Source: Gloeocapsopsis sp. IPPAS B-1203 (lineage in GTDB: Bacteria > Cyanobacteriota > Cyanobacteriia > Cyanobacteriales > Chroococcidiopsidaceae). From it: 64,000 nucleotides of DNA. Positions 16,279 to 24,949 of the stretch are shown piece after piece. The position numbers and the translations under genes are program-made. Each line of letters begins with the position of its first letter. The stretch's first letter is position 1. Location: contig NZ_PEIG01000005.1 of the NCBI RefSeq assembly GCF_002749975.1, positions 310,001 through 374,000 on the forward strand, given 5' to 3'. Below the pieces are notes generated by a model. That model made no database searches. It was not told the DNA's origin and saw only the letters and a program-made list of their open reading frames with translations.

Positions 16279-17421
16279 ATGCTGCCATTCATCCGATCAG
16301 ATTTAGCTCAGCTTACCGCCTATGCACCCCATCCGAACAGTACTGACGGTAAACCGATTGAGTCAGTCATCGATCGATTAGATACAAATGAAAGTCCGTT
16401 TGACTTACCCTATGAGTTAAAGCAAAAGCTAGCTTGGATTTACCAAGAAACCATCGAGACAAATCGTTATCCTGATGGTGGACACTCAGTGCTAAAAGAG
16501 GCGATCGCTCAATATGTCAATGAATCTGCAGATTTAACCCAAGGCGCGATTGCACCCAATCAAATTGCTGTTGGTAATGGTTCTGATGAACTGATTCGTT
16601 CGCTTTTAATCGCTACTTGTCTCGGGAGCGAAGGTTCCATTTTGGTTGCCAATCCAACATTCTCGATGTATGGTATTTTGGCACAAACATTAGGAATTCC
16701 TATAGTTACTGTCGGGCGCAATTCAGAATTTGAACTTGATTGGGTTGCAGCCCAAGCAGCAATCGAAACAACAGATAACCCACCAATTCGTGTCGTGTTT
16801 GTTGTCCATCCTAACTCGCCTACAGGTAATGCTTTAACATCTGCTGAGTTGAAGTGGCTGCGCAGCTTACCCCAAGAAATATTAGTTGTTATTGATGAAG
16901 CGTATTTTGAGTTTAGTCAAACATCAGTTGTCGGTGAGTTGTCACGAAAACCCAACTGGGTAGTCTTGCGGACATTTTCTAAAGCGTTTCGACTTGCCGC
17001 TTTACGTGTCGGATATGCGATCGCCTCTCCAGAAGTCACCGCAGTTCTTGAAAAAGTTCGCTTACCATATAACCTTCCGAGTTTCTCCCAAGCTGCTGCA
17101 ATTCTCGCTTTACAGCAACGTCATTTACTACTGCAACTCATTCCGCTAATTTGTGAAGAACGTGCCAAATTAACTCAAGCATTAACTCAGTATTCTGTCC
17201 TTAAAGTCATCGACAGCGCTGCAAACTTCGTCTATGTTCAAACTCATCAAGCACAACACAGTGACTTACTGCCTAAATTAGCTCAACAACTGCGATGTAG
17301 TGGTACAATTGTTCGCCTACTAAGTAGTGGATTACGCATTACTGTAGGTAGCGCTGAAGAAAATTTACGTACTCTTGAGAGGTTACAAGTCGCCTTACAA
17401 ACTATAGAGTCCAATGATTAG
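16279..17421 (+). CDS. hisC: Histidinol-phosphate aminotransferase
   Basis: HisC is a PLP enzyme that converts imidazole-acetol phosphate and glutamate to histidinol phosphate in histidine synthesis. The 380-residue class I/II aminotransferase has the N-terminal [11 protein letters not shown] substrate segment, [22 protein letters not shown], the VIDEAYFEF aspartate and the PLP lysine in [16 protein letters not shown]. The C-terminal arginine (GLRITVG) is also present. A low-complexity CTCGCCCCTCGC stretch separates it from the esterase. No other his genes are adjacent, as is usual in cyanobacteria. A close paralogue using other aromatic acids cannot be excluded. Confidence 0.88.
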   Translation: MLPFIRSDLAQLTAYAPHPNSTDGKPIESVIDRLDTNESPFDLPYELKQKLAWIYQETIETNRYPDGGHSVLKEAIAQYVNESADLTQGAIAPNQIAVGNGSDELIRSLLIATCLGSEGSILVANPTFSMYGILAQTLGIPIVTVGRNSEFELDWVAAQAAIETTDNPPIRVVFVVHPNSPTGNALTSAELKWLRSLPQEILVVIDEAYFEFSQTSVVGELSRKPNWVVLRTFSKAFRLAALRVGYAIASPEVTAVLEKVRLPYNLPSFSQAAAILALQQRHLLLQLIPLICEERAKLTQALTQYSVLKVIDSAANFVYVQTHQAQHSDLLPKLAQQLRCSGTIVRLLSSGLRITVGSAEENLRTLERLQVALQTIESND

Positions 17422-17438
17422 CCGCATAGATTGTCTAC

Positions 17439-17999
17439 TCAATCTTCCTCTATGCTGCTTGCAGTATTACGTACTATATTTGCAGTCTGTGGTAGAACAC
17501 CTACTAATCGCGCAAATGCCTCATCGGGTATTTGGGATACAGTCTGGGAATCAAAATACTGCTCGAATTGCTCTAGAATCTTTTGTACGCGTTGATGAGG
17601 TTGCGACTTTTCTGTGATTTGTTTCATCAGACGAATCCATTGCCGTCTGATTAAATAAGCTTTTTGTCTTTCTTCATGCGATTCTGGCGTGAGTAATGAG
17701 AGATTACCTACTGGGAAAGCCCAGTCGCAATCACGATCGTAAAAGCTGCCTACTGCTGCACCAGGTCCAGCAAACTCTGCATGAAATCCTTTGTAAAGAA
17801 TTAAACCATTCCGACGACGACTATTCACCATCAACACTTGACCACTACGCAGTAGTTTGAGGATTTCTGAGGCACTGTGGTCAGCATTGTCGTTTCTAGT
17901 GGTACACTGGTCACGGCAACCTGAGAAATTAACATTACCGACAGGTAAGCAAGCTAATGCTATAGCAGTTTGGTAGCGCTGCTGATTTTCGCTATCCAT
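17439..17999 (-). CDS. Conserved hypothetical protein
   Basis: I do not recognise a named family. Starting at ATG 17999 (MDSENQQRYQTAIALAC), the protein is 186 residues, soluble and without a signal peptide or membrane helix. It has three cysteines in the first half, a central QVLMVNSRRRNGLILYKGFH segment and AEFAGPGAAVGSFYDRDC. The C-terminal half is helical and charged, rich in Arg and Gln. The upstream in-frame ATG at 18062 would add 21 residues lacking the same character. The gene converges on hisC with a 17-bp gap and stands alone. Confidence 0.65.
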   Translation of the reverse strand: MDSENQQRYQTAIALACLPVGNVNFSGCRDQCTTRNDNADHSASEILKLLRSGQVLMVNSRRRNGLILYKGFHAEFAGPGAAVGSFYDRDCDWAFPVGNLSLLTPESHEERQKAYLIRRQWIRLMKQITEKSQPHQRVQKILEQFEQYFDSQTVSQIPDEAFARLVGVLPQTANIVRNTASSIEED

Positions 18000-18428
18000 C
18001 TGGTTTCCTAAATATAGGTCTTTTGTAGTTTGCACACTCAATAACAGCAAGGAAGAACACAAAGTGCTAGCTTCCTAAGAATGAATAACTATGGCTAAAT
18101 TACCAAAAGCAAAATAAATATTTATTTATCGCTTATTTTATTCTATACAATCGCAACCTACATCCGAGGAATGCGATATAAGCTTAAAGTCTTAATAAAG
18201 TTTGGTGAGACTCGCGTAAATTTTCTGTAAAGCTAGTCTACACAGAGTTGAAAAATGCTTTTCAATGATACTATCTCATACGGTCTGACACATTTTTATT
18301 TATTAATCATCTCAGTATGATTTTAGGTGATTAGGAAAAAGTAGCTAACACAAATGTAAGAAGATAGTGACATAAGTAGGGGGCACGCGAATTGCTACTA
18401 ATCTTTAAATTATGTTTGCTTTTCCCAC
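18000..18428. other. Intergenic, no gene recognised
   Basis: AT-rich spacer between the start of the 17439 gene and the stop of the GNAT gene. No coding frame, clear hairpin or known RNA is visible. Confidence 0.4.
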
Positions 18429-19046
18429 TTACTTAACTTCTAGATTTTTGTGGAGCAAGATCTGACGTGGTCGTCCTAGTAGCCAAGTGCCCCAGCTAAA
18501 GTCAACTTGATGTCGTTGGTACCCTAGCTTACGATACAGCTGATGCGCTTGATGGTTATTTTCCAAGACATGAAGATAGAGATCTTGAAAGCCCCATAAT
18601 AGAGCAATTTGCTCGCATTTTAATAGTAAATGCTGTGCGACTCCACGGCGACGATAGTTACGGCAAACCGCTAAATTTGAGACATAAAGAAAGCGATCGC
18701 TGGCGAAAGGATTTTTAGAACGCGGTGACAACTCAACAATTGCAGCTAAGCGCTCGCTGTTTTGAGAACCCTTCATTGCTAATTTAGCAGTACAATCAGC
18801 AGCAATTAAGCAAATATGATGTTGTGTTGTTGTTCGCAGGCGATTGCGCAAATCCTCATAAATTCCCAGTTTTAAAAAAGGATAAGCCCAACCTAGTAAG
18901 CCTTCTTGCGAGTGAAAACTATCGGCAAGAATTTCAGTCAAACCTGGGACATCTTCAATTTGCGCCGCACGAATTTCAAATTGGTAGTTCTGATCGCAAG
19001 TAAAATTTGCTGGTAGCTGCAAGTTAGTTGAGAACAAAGTTGTCAA
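18429..19046 (-). CDS. GNAT-family N-acetyltransferase
   Basis: This 205-residue acyl-CoA-dependent acetyltransferase has an unknown substrate. The fold begins YQFEIRAAQIEDVPGLTEIL. The acetyl-CoA loop is NYRRRGVAQHLLLKCEQIA, the R/Q-x-x-G-x-A signature, followed by DLYLHVLENNHQAHQLYRKL and GYQ, typical of the RimI branch. The strand before the CoA loop reads RFLYVSNLAVC, also as expected. The start appears to be TTG at 19046. It is flanked by spacers and probably transcribed singly. tsaB in the same window suggests no link. Confidence 0.85.
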   Translation of the reverse strand: MTTLFSTNLQLPANFTCDQNYQFEIRAAQIEDVPGLTEILADSFHSQEGLLGWAYPFLKLGIYEDLRNRLRTTTQHHICLIAADCTAKLAMKGSQNSERLAAIVELSPRSKNPFASDRFLYVSNLAVCRNYRRRGVAQHLLLKCEQIALLWGFQDLYLHVLENNHQAHQLYRKLGYQRHQVDFSWGTWLLGRPRQILLHKNLEVK

Positions 19047-19222
19047 AAATCACAACGAGACATTATTGTTCACAATCGTAAACGATTAATCAGTCTAAGT
19101 CAGGATTAACTAGGGTTGCTAGAGATAAGTTGAATGGTTTGAAGCAGAAATACACTAAGTCATGAATAATGTTTTACCATCAACCTTGATGAGCTGCTAG
19201 TCAATCACCACTTTATCAGTCA

Positions 19223-19399
19223 TTATGAATAGCTACTGAATACGCTAGAGATCATAGCAACAGGTAGTACAAGTTGACTTTGAGGTGCAGGTAGCATTTC
19301 GCCACGAAAATCTATGATTTGGACAATGACAAGATAGGCGATCGCCAGAATGAGGGAAATCGCACCGGTAATAATTGCAATCAGCTTTGAACGATTCAT
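19223..19399 (-). CDS. Small single-pass membrane protein
   Basis: Starting at ATG 19399 the product is 58 residues: MNRSKLIAI, a long hydrophobic helix (ITGAISLILAIAYLVIVQII), then DFRGEMLPAPQSQ and a short tail. The helix-DFRGEM arrangement is one I associate with short conserved cyanobacterial membrane proteins, but no function is known to me. It precedes the DppB-like permease gene on the same strand but lies downstream of it by transcription, 65 bp after its stop, and could be co-transcribed. Confidence 0.55.
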   Translation of the reverse strand: MNRSKLIAIITGAISLILAIAYLVIVQIIDFRGEMLPAPQSQLVLPVAMISSVFSSYS

Positions 19400-19464
19400 G
19401 ATGCTGTCATTTAAGTGGGAGTAAACATCTATATCCACTGTGCCACGATTTTAAATCAGTACAA

Positions 19465-20511
19465 TTAATATCGAATTCGCGGATCAATGTAAGCATTTAA
19501 AATGTCGATCGCAATACTTGCTATTACCACTAACACGGCAAAAAAGACAAGTATGCCTTGCACTGTAGGATAATCTCGCAACGAAATAGCGTCGTATAGT
19601 CGATTCGCAAGTCCTGGCCAAGAAAATGTTACTTCAGTCAAAATTGCCCCACCAAGTAAAGACGCAAATGTCAACCCTAAAATTGTGATGACTGGAATCA
19701 TGGCATTTTTCAGCGCATGAGATACCAAGATTCGTCGTTCAGGAATTCCTCTAGCGCGTGCGGCTTCTACATAATCAGAACGCAGCGTTTGCTTTAGATT
19801 AACGCGCACAATCCGCTCAAAAATTCCGCTTAAAAGTAAACCGAGTGTCAAACTTGGCAAGAAAAGATAGTAGATCGCCGTGAAAAAACCATTTAAATCT
19901 CCCGCAAGCAGACTATCTATTGTATACAAACCTGTAGGACCTGGAGGAGGAAATAAAGATGCGGGAAAGCGATCGCCAATCGGAAACCAGCCTAACTGTA
20001 CTGCAAACAGCAATTGCATCAACATTCCCATCCAAAACATGGGTAAGGCGTAAGTAATAATTCCAAACAAACGTCCACCAACATCAAGCCAAGAATTAGG
20101 ACGCGACGCCGCCAACATTCCCACCGTAATGCCAATTAACAGGGCGATCGCCATGCTACACACCGCAAGTTCTGCTGTCGCCGGAAAATGCCGTCCAATC
20201 GTATCCCAAACGGCTTCGCCTTGACTCGTGAGTGAGGAACCCAAGTCAAAGCGAAGTAAACTGCCAAGATAACGCAAATACTGCACCCATAATGGATCGG
20301 CTAATCCTAATCGTTGGCGATATTCTTCCTTTACACTTTCTGGGGCTCGACTTCCTAACACAGCATCTACTGGATCGCCAATAGTCGATTGAAGTAGCCA
20401 GGGAAGTACTCGCAGTAGAAAAAACACCACTGTCACAATTGTCCAGATCATCAGTGGTGCGAGGAGTAACCGCGCCAGAATGTAATACTGAAGTGCTTTG
20501 ATGCGAGACAT
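19465..20511 (-). CDS. ABC transporter permease, DppB/OppB family
   Basis: This 348-residue permease forms one half of the channel of a peptide/nickel-type ABC importer. It starts RIKALQYYILARLLLAPLMI with the first helix, followed by the DPVDAVLGSRAPESVKEEYR amphipathic segment, LGLADPLWVQYLRYLGSLLR and DLGSSLTSQGEAV. These are classic DppB features. Five more helices follow, with the ATPase-docking loop RSDYVEAARARGIPERRILV. The C-terminus (YIDPRIRY) is typical. It sits downstream of its likely binding protein (20687-22345), separated by a low-complexity spacer. The DppC-type partner may be the permease at 8452-9567. Confidence 0.9.
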   Translation of the reverse strand: MSRIKALQYYILARLLLAPLMIWTIVTVVFFLLRVLPWLLQSTIGDPVDAVLGSRAPESVKEEYRQRLGLADPLWVQYLRYLGSLLRFDLGSSLTSQGEAVWDTIGRHFPATAELAVCSMAIALLIGITVGMLAASRPNSWLDVGGRLFGIITYALPMFWMGMLMQLLFAVQLGWFPIGDRFPASLFPPPGPTGLYTIDSLLAGDLNGFFTAIYYLFLPSLTLGLLLSGIFERIVRVNLKQTLRSDYVEAARARGIPERRILVSHALKNAMIPVITILGLTFASLLGGAILTEVTFSWPGLANRLYDAISLRDYPTVQGILVFFAVLVVIASIAIDILNAYIDPRIRY

Positions 20512-20686
20512 AATGAGGGGTCGGAGGTCGGAGGTCAGAGGTCAGAGGGTAGGCGGGAGATTAAGAGAGTGATGAATGTTGAGTGTTGAATGTTGAGTTA
20601 AGAATGCCATTCAGGTCTTCTCATAACTCATAATTCAAAATGTGCTACGCTAACAAAACTTAAAACTAGTCACTAGCCACTAATCA
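20512..20686. repeat. Low-complexity intergenic repeat block
   Basis: The spacer is built of reiterated words: GGAGGTCGGAGGTCAGAGGTCAG, then GAATGTTGAGTGTTGAATGTTGAG, and ACTAGTCACTAGCCACTAATCACTAAC. It is the longest of several such blocks in the window and lies inside an apparent transporter operon. Confidence 0.65.
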
Positions 20687-22345
20687 CTAACTACTCGCTT
20701 TTTCAATATCCCATAAGGGGAGTTTCAGAATTGGGTCTACTTGCAAGCCTTGAATGGTTTGTTGACCGAAAGCATAATCTTTGTTTTGAACTAGGGGAAT
20801 TGCGGGGACATCTTGGGCAATTAATTCTTGAATTTGGACAAAAAGTTGCTCGCGAGTTTGGGGATTTTGTTCTTGGCGTTGCTGGTCGATCAGTTGATTC
20901 ATGCGATCGCTGTAGTAAAACAACCCTTGGCTTTGACTTGCGCCTTGTTCGCAACCTGCTGTCACGCTTCCCTTTGTACAACTTAAAAATGGGTGAATAT
21001 AGTTGTCAGCATCGCCGAAATCAGGATACCAGTCGAGTAAAACAGCTTGATAAATTCCTTTAGAGATATTTGCGAAAAATGTTGCTCCTTCTTCAGCTTT
21101 GGTTTGAATTTGCACAACACCGTCAAGTCGCTGCGAACCATACTCTTGTAACGTACTGGCAACTTGTTCGCGTGTCAGTGAGTAGGCAGGATAAGCAATT
21201 TCTAAAGTTAAGGGGTTTTCTCTTGTAAATCCTGCTTGGGCTAACAGGGCTTTGGCTTGGTCAACATTACCGTCACCGTAAGTTGATTGAAAAACTGGCT
21301 GGTAGCTATCGAACGTGTTGGGAATCATGCTATAAAGCGGTTCAGCTTGCTCTTGATAAACGCGCTTTGTAATCAGTGGACGATCGATCATTGCGGCGAT
21401 CGCTTGTCTGACGACTGGGTTATCTAACGGCTGTTGTTTAGCATTAAGTCCTAGATGGGTGACGACGTTGCTTTGTTCTTCTAAGGCTTGCCAACCTTGA
21501 GACTCAGCTTGCTGTTTCAAACTCTGTACTTGTTCTGGATCAAAGGTTTGATAGGCAATATCAACTTGACCTGTACGGAAAGAATTAAATAAGTTGGCAG
21601 AACTCGATAAAATCTGGAAGTCGATACCTTGATTTGCTGGTTTTTCACCCCAGTATTCATCAAATACATCCATCCGAATCAAATTCGGCGTAAACTGCAC
21701 TAAGCGATAGGGACCTGTACCGACAAATTCTCGCGGTTTAAATTTTCCTGTGCCAATTTCATACGCTTGCGGCGATACAGCACACAATCCCGAAAAAGCT
21801 AGCAAGGAAGGAAACGCAGCAAAGGCGTTTTTGAGGCGAATTGTGAGTTCATATTCTCCTGACGCTTGCACCGAATCGACAACATCTGATAACAAAGATG
21901 CTGGTTTCCCACCGTTTTGAATAAAACGATTGAGAGAAAATGCCATTGCTTCGGCATTAAAGGCAGTACCGTCGTGAAATACGACTCCTTGACGTACAGG
22001 AATTGTATATGTTAGCCCATCCGCACTAACTTGCGGTAAAGCTGTTGCGAGTTGAGGTTCTAATTCGCCCGTACCAATCGCATAGGTATACAGGCGATCG
22101 CTCAAGCTCGTCATAATATTAGAACCCGCCAGTTCGTAATTATCTGCGGGATCGAGGGTGCGCGGTCTAAGGGTTGTACCGACAACTAAGCGGGCGCTAT
22201 TGCCAGCGCTTGTTGTACTGACTGTTGAAGAATTTGTTCCTGACTGCGGATTGTTACAACTGACAACCAGGACGCAGCATAACAGCGACAACCCGATAAA
22301 TTTTCCCAACGACCACAAGCGTCTGCGAGATACCAACCAATTCAT
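20687..22345 (-). CDS. ABC transporter substrate-binding lipoprotein, peptide/nickel (SBP family 5)
   Basis: This 552-residue extracytoplasmic solute receptor feeds the DppB/DppC-type permease. A lipoprotein signal ends at LLCCVLVVSCNN, with the lipobox cysteine near residue 30. A TTSAG linker precedes the mature domain. SBP_bac_5 hallmarks include LRPRTLDPADNYELAGSNI, TIPVRQGVVFHDGTAFNAEA and NPVVRQAIAAMIDRPLITKR. The sequence YNYIHPFLSC-like segment (ADNYIHPFLSCTKG) lies near the C-terminus. The gene is first in the set, followed by the permease. The ligand (peptide, opine or metal chelate) cannot be told from sequence. Confidence 0.9.
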   Translation of the reverse strand: MNWLVSRRRLWSLGKFIGLSLLCCVLVVSCNNPQSGTNSSTVSTTSAGNSARLVVGTTLRPRTLDPADNYELAGSNIMTSLSDRLYTYAIGTGELEPQLATALPQVSADGLTYTIPVRQGVVFHDGTAFNAEAMAFSLNRFIQNGGKPASLLSDVVDSVQASGEYELTIRLKNAFAAFPSLLAFSGLCAVSPQAYEIGTGKFKPREFVGTGPYRLVQFTPNLIRMDVFDEYWGEKPANQGIDFQILSSSANLFNSFRTGQVDIAYQTFDPEQVQSLKQQAESQGWQALEEQSNVVTHLGLNAKQQPLDNPVVRQAIAAMIDRPLITKRVYQEQAEPLYSMIPNTFDSYQPVFQSTYGDGNVDQAKALLAQAGFTRENPLTLEIAYPAYSLTREQVASTLQEYGSQRLDGVVQIQTKAEEGATFFANISKGIYQAVLLDWYPDFGDADNYIHPFLSCTKGSVTAGCEQGASQSQGLFYYSDRMNQLIDQQRQEQNPQTREQLFVQIQELIAQDVPAIPLVQNKDYAFGQQTIQGLQVDPILKLPLWDIEKASS

Positions 22346-22431
22346 AACGTTCGACTATCCTAGAGCAACCATTAGCTATGAGTCGCAAGCTGTCACTTGG
22401 TTCCCCGTGCGGATAAGCTAACGGCTAGTAA

Positions 22432-23448
22432 CTAAATTGAATAGTATAGCGGAAACGATCTGGCATCTTTGGGTTTAACGTAAACTTTTTCTTGCGGTTG
22501 GAGTTGTAATTCATCAAAGCGATCGCGGCTGAGGTGTGCTGTTACTACCTGTCCGTCATCTAACGTTAATTCAGCTTGAATCTCCCAACCGAGGTGAATA
22601 ATTCGACTTACTCTTGCTGATACTGTCGTTCCATTTTGCTCGCGTTGTACGATCACATCCTGCGGACGTAAAAACATCTCTGGATGCGTAGACTCAAACC
22701 CGTTACCTTGAAAAATATTCGATGTACTTGGTAGCACATTCACAGGACCAATGAAACTCATCACAAACGCAGTTGCAGGATGATCGTATATTTGTGCTGG
22801 CGTACCGATTTGTTCTACGCGACCTTTGTTCATGACAACAATTTCATCCGACACTTCCATTGCTTCTTCTTGGTCGTGGGTAACAAATACAGTTGTTACA
22901 TGAACTTCATCATGAAGTTTGCGCAACCAAGCCCGCAAATCTTTCCGAACTTTTGCATCGAGTGCGCCGAAGGGTTCATCGAGGAGTAGCACCTGCGGTT
23001 GCACTGCCAATGCCCGTGCTAAGGCAACTCGTTGGCGTTGACCACCCGAAAGTTGTGAGGGATATCGATTTCCTAAAGCACTGAGTTGCACTAATTCAAG
23101 TAATTCGTCTACTCGTGCTTTAATTTTGGCTTTAGGTGTTTTCCGAATTTCTAAGGCAAAAGCAATGTTTTGGCGCACACTCATGTGCTTGAAGAGTGCA
23201 TAGTGCTGAAACACAAATCCAATATTGCGTTCTTGTACACTCTGATAGGTCGCGTCTTTGCCTGTCAGCCAAATTTTGCCATTGTCCGGTAACTCTAAAC
23301 CTGCAATCAACCGTAATAACGTAGACTTACCTGAACCTGATGGTCCTAGCAATGCTACCAACGAACCTGATTTGATTTCTAAGCTGACATCATCGACAGC
23401 TCTAAAACTGCCAAACTGTTTTGATACGTTTTCAACTACGATACCCAC
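22432..23448 (-). CDS. cysA: Sulfate/thiosulfate-type ABC ATPase (CysA-like)
   Basis: The ATPase energises an importer of the sulfate/molybdate class. I choose GTG 23448 ([18 protein letters not shown]), the family N-terminus, over TTG 23457. Walker A is GPSGSGKST, the Q-loop lies in [13 protein letters not shown], the signature is [15 protein letters not shown], Walker B is [12 protein letters not shown] and the switch histidine is in [14 protein letters not shown]-terminal TOBE-like region ([11 protein letters not shown] onward) closes the protein at 338 residues. No sulfate permease (cysT, cysW) or binding protein adjoins it, so it may work with subunits encoded elsewhere. Confidence 0.85.
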   Translation of the reverse strand: MGIVVENVSKQFGSFRAVDDVSLEIKSGSLVALLGPSGSGKSTLLRLIAGLELPDNGKIWLTGKDATYQSVQERNIGFVFQHYALFKHMSVRQNIAFALEIRKTPKAKIKARVDELLELVQLSALGNRYPSQLSGGQRQRVALARALAVQPQVLLLDEPFGALDAKVRKDLRAWLRKLHDEVHVTTVFVTHDQEEAMEVSDEIVVMNKGRVEQIGTPAQIYDHPATAFVMSFIGPVNVLPSTSNIFQGNGFESTHPEMFLRPQDVIVQREQNGTTVSARVSRIIHLGWEIQAELTLDDGQVVTAHLSRDRFDELQLQPQEKVYVKPKDARSFPLYYSI

Positions 23449-23870
23449 GATGAGCAACCTCTAGAGGAAATATATGGTATTGATGCAATAATCTGGGATG
23501 TTTCTACTTAATGTCTATCAGGCTAAATTCAGCGTTTGAACTGAGATCTAAATCTCCGGTTTTTTGATGGGGTTACTGTAGTTTTATATCATATAAAGCT
23601 TTACTTGTTGCGTTTTGTATCTTCACAAGATCTTAGTTTCACTGTAAAGATTTCATGTTGATCTTAATGTTGTTGCTTAGACTACAGATTTTTGAAAAAT
23701 AAAATAGAAATGAGCGCGTGGAGTTATGAACTATCAATCAATAGACTAGACCTTCTGCAGGAATAGCAACATGCTGTTCCAGATGCGGACAATGGGGAGA
23801 CTAGTCATCTCACAGCTTAAGCTTGAGGTCAACCGCCCTACCCAGTCGCTCAACAAGGTACGCAGGCTAG
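23449..23870. other. Intergenic, no gene recognised
   Basis: About 420 bp between the cysA start and the 3' end of the iron-binding-protein gene. No supported frame, strong hairpin or known RNA is seen. The 170 bp next to the binding-protein gene is less AT-rich and may hold decayed coding sequence, but no family is recognisable. Confidence 0.35.
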
Positions 23871-24872
23871 TTAGTCACTTCGGTGGTTTAGTACTAAATA
23901 TTTAAATAAGTCCTCAATGACTGCATTTGCTGCCAATGGACCACTACCAATCCAATAGTCTGGAACCTGGTAAACCTTACTTTGTTGGACAACGTTTAAC
24001 TTTGACCAAAGTGGGTTTGCCTTTAGTTGCTGGAGTGCTTGGCGAGAATCAGCATCATCTGACCAACCCCATAAAAACATGACATCGCCATCTGCCATAT
24101 GTAGAAGTTCACTGCTGATTGATACACTTACACTCCTATCTTTTATTGCCTGTATAGAGGTATCTAAATCCTGCGCTGGAGGACGTTGCAGTCCCGCATC
24201 CTGCAAGATGGTTCCACAGAAAGAATCTTCTAAATAGAGAGTGATATTTTCTGGACTAATACGGACAACGGAAACCTCAATTTGCTTGAGTTTCTTGCCC
24301 ATTTGTGCTTGTAATTCGTTTAATCGAGCATAGTAATTTTCCATGAATTTTTCGGCTCGCTCAGTTTGATTCAGCGCTGTGGCAAATAGCTTCAGATCCT
24401 GTTTCCACTCGCCACTATTGGCAATGCCTACCACTGTGGGAGCAATGCCCGACAACATTTTGTAGATAGGTTGAGCGCTGCGCTCGTTACTCAAAATTAA
24501 GTCAGGCTTCAAAGTCAGAATTTTCTCTAGAGAAACACCATCTGGCGTACCAATGTTTTCAATTCCCTTTAGTTTGTCTCGCAAGTGCAATGGCACGTCC
24601 TCAACTGAGGGACCTCCCACAGGCTTAACTCCTAAACCTAAAGCATGATCTAATTCGGGGTAATTAAGGACAACAACTCTTTGGGGATTGAGCGGCACTT
24701 TCGTTTCCCCAAAAGCGTGCTTCACAACTTTGACAGCAGTAGGATGAGCGTTAGAGGTAGTATTATCACCGTTGCTTACTGTTTGTTTTAAGGAATTTCG
24801 ACTACAAGCTGCAATCCAAAAAATTGTGCAGACCATGAGTAGGAAAAGTTTGAAAACAGAGCGCTTCCTCAT
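23871..24872 (-). CDS. Iron-siderophore ABC transporter substrate-binding lipoprotein (FecB/FhuD type)
   Basis: The protein should bind a ferric siderophore in the periplasm. I choose ATG 24872 (MRKRSVFKLFLLMVC), which gives a clean lipoprotein signal ending at WIAACS; an ATG seven codons earlier is possible. The mature part is a class III binding fold: VPLNPQRVVVLNYPELDHAL, VSLEKILTLKPDLILSNERS and a long helix joining two lobes. The C-terminal lobe has VMFLWGWSDD and YQVPDYWIGSGPLAANAVIE. The gene lies 77 bp after the TonB-receptor stop on the same strand and is probably in its operon. No permease or ATPase follows. Confidence 0.88.
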   Translation of the reverse strand: MRKRSVFKLFLLMVCTIFWIAACSRNSLKQTVSNGDNTTSNAHPTAVKVVKHAFGETKVPLNPQRVVVLNYPELDHALGLGVKPVGGPSVEDVPLHLRDKLKGIENIGTPDGVSLEKILTLKPDLILSNERSAQPIYKMLSGIAPTVVGIANSGEWKQDLKLFATALNQTERAEKFMENYYARLNELQAQMGKKLKQIEVSVVRISPENITLYLEDSFCGTILQDAGLQRPPAQDLDTSIQAIKDRSVSVSISSELLHMADGDVMFLWGWSDDADSRQALQQLKANPLWSKLNVVQQSKVYQVPDYWIGSGPLAANAVIEDLFKYLVLNHRSD

Positions 24873-24949
24873 GTAATTAAACGGTGATACCATTATGAAT
24901 ATTAGACTTTGATTGTAGAAGCCCTGCTAGTCGGTCGTACGCTTCTCCT

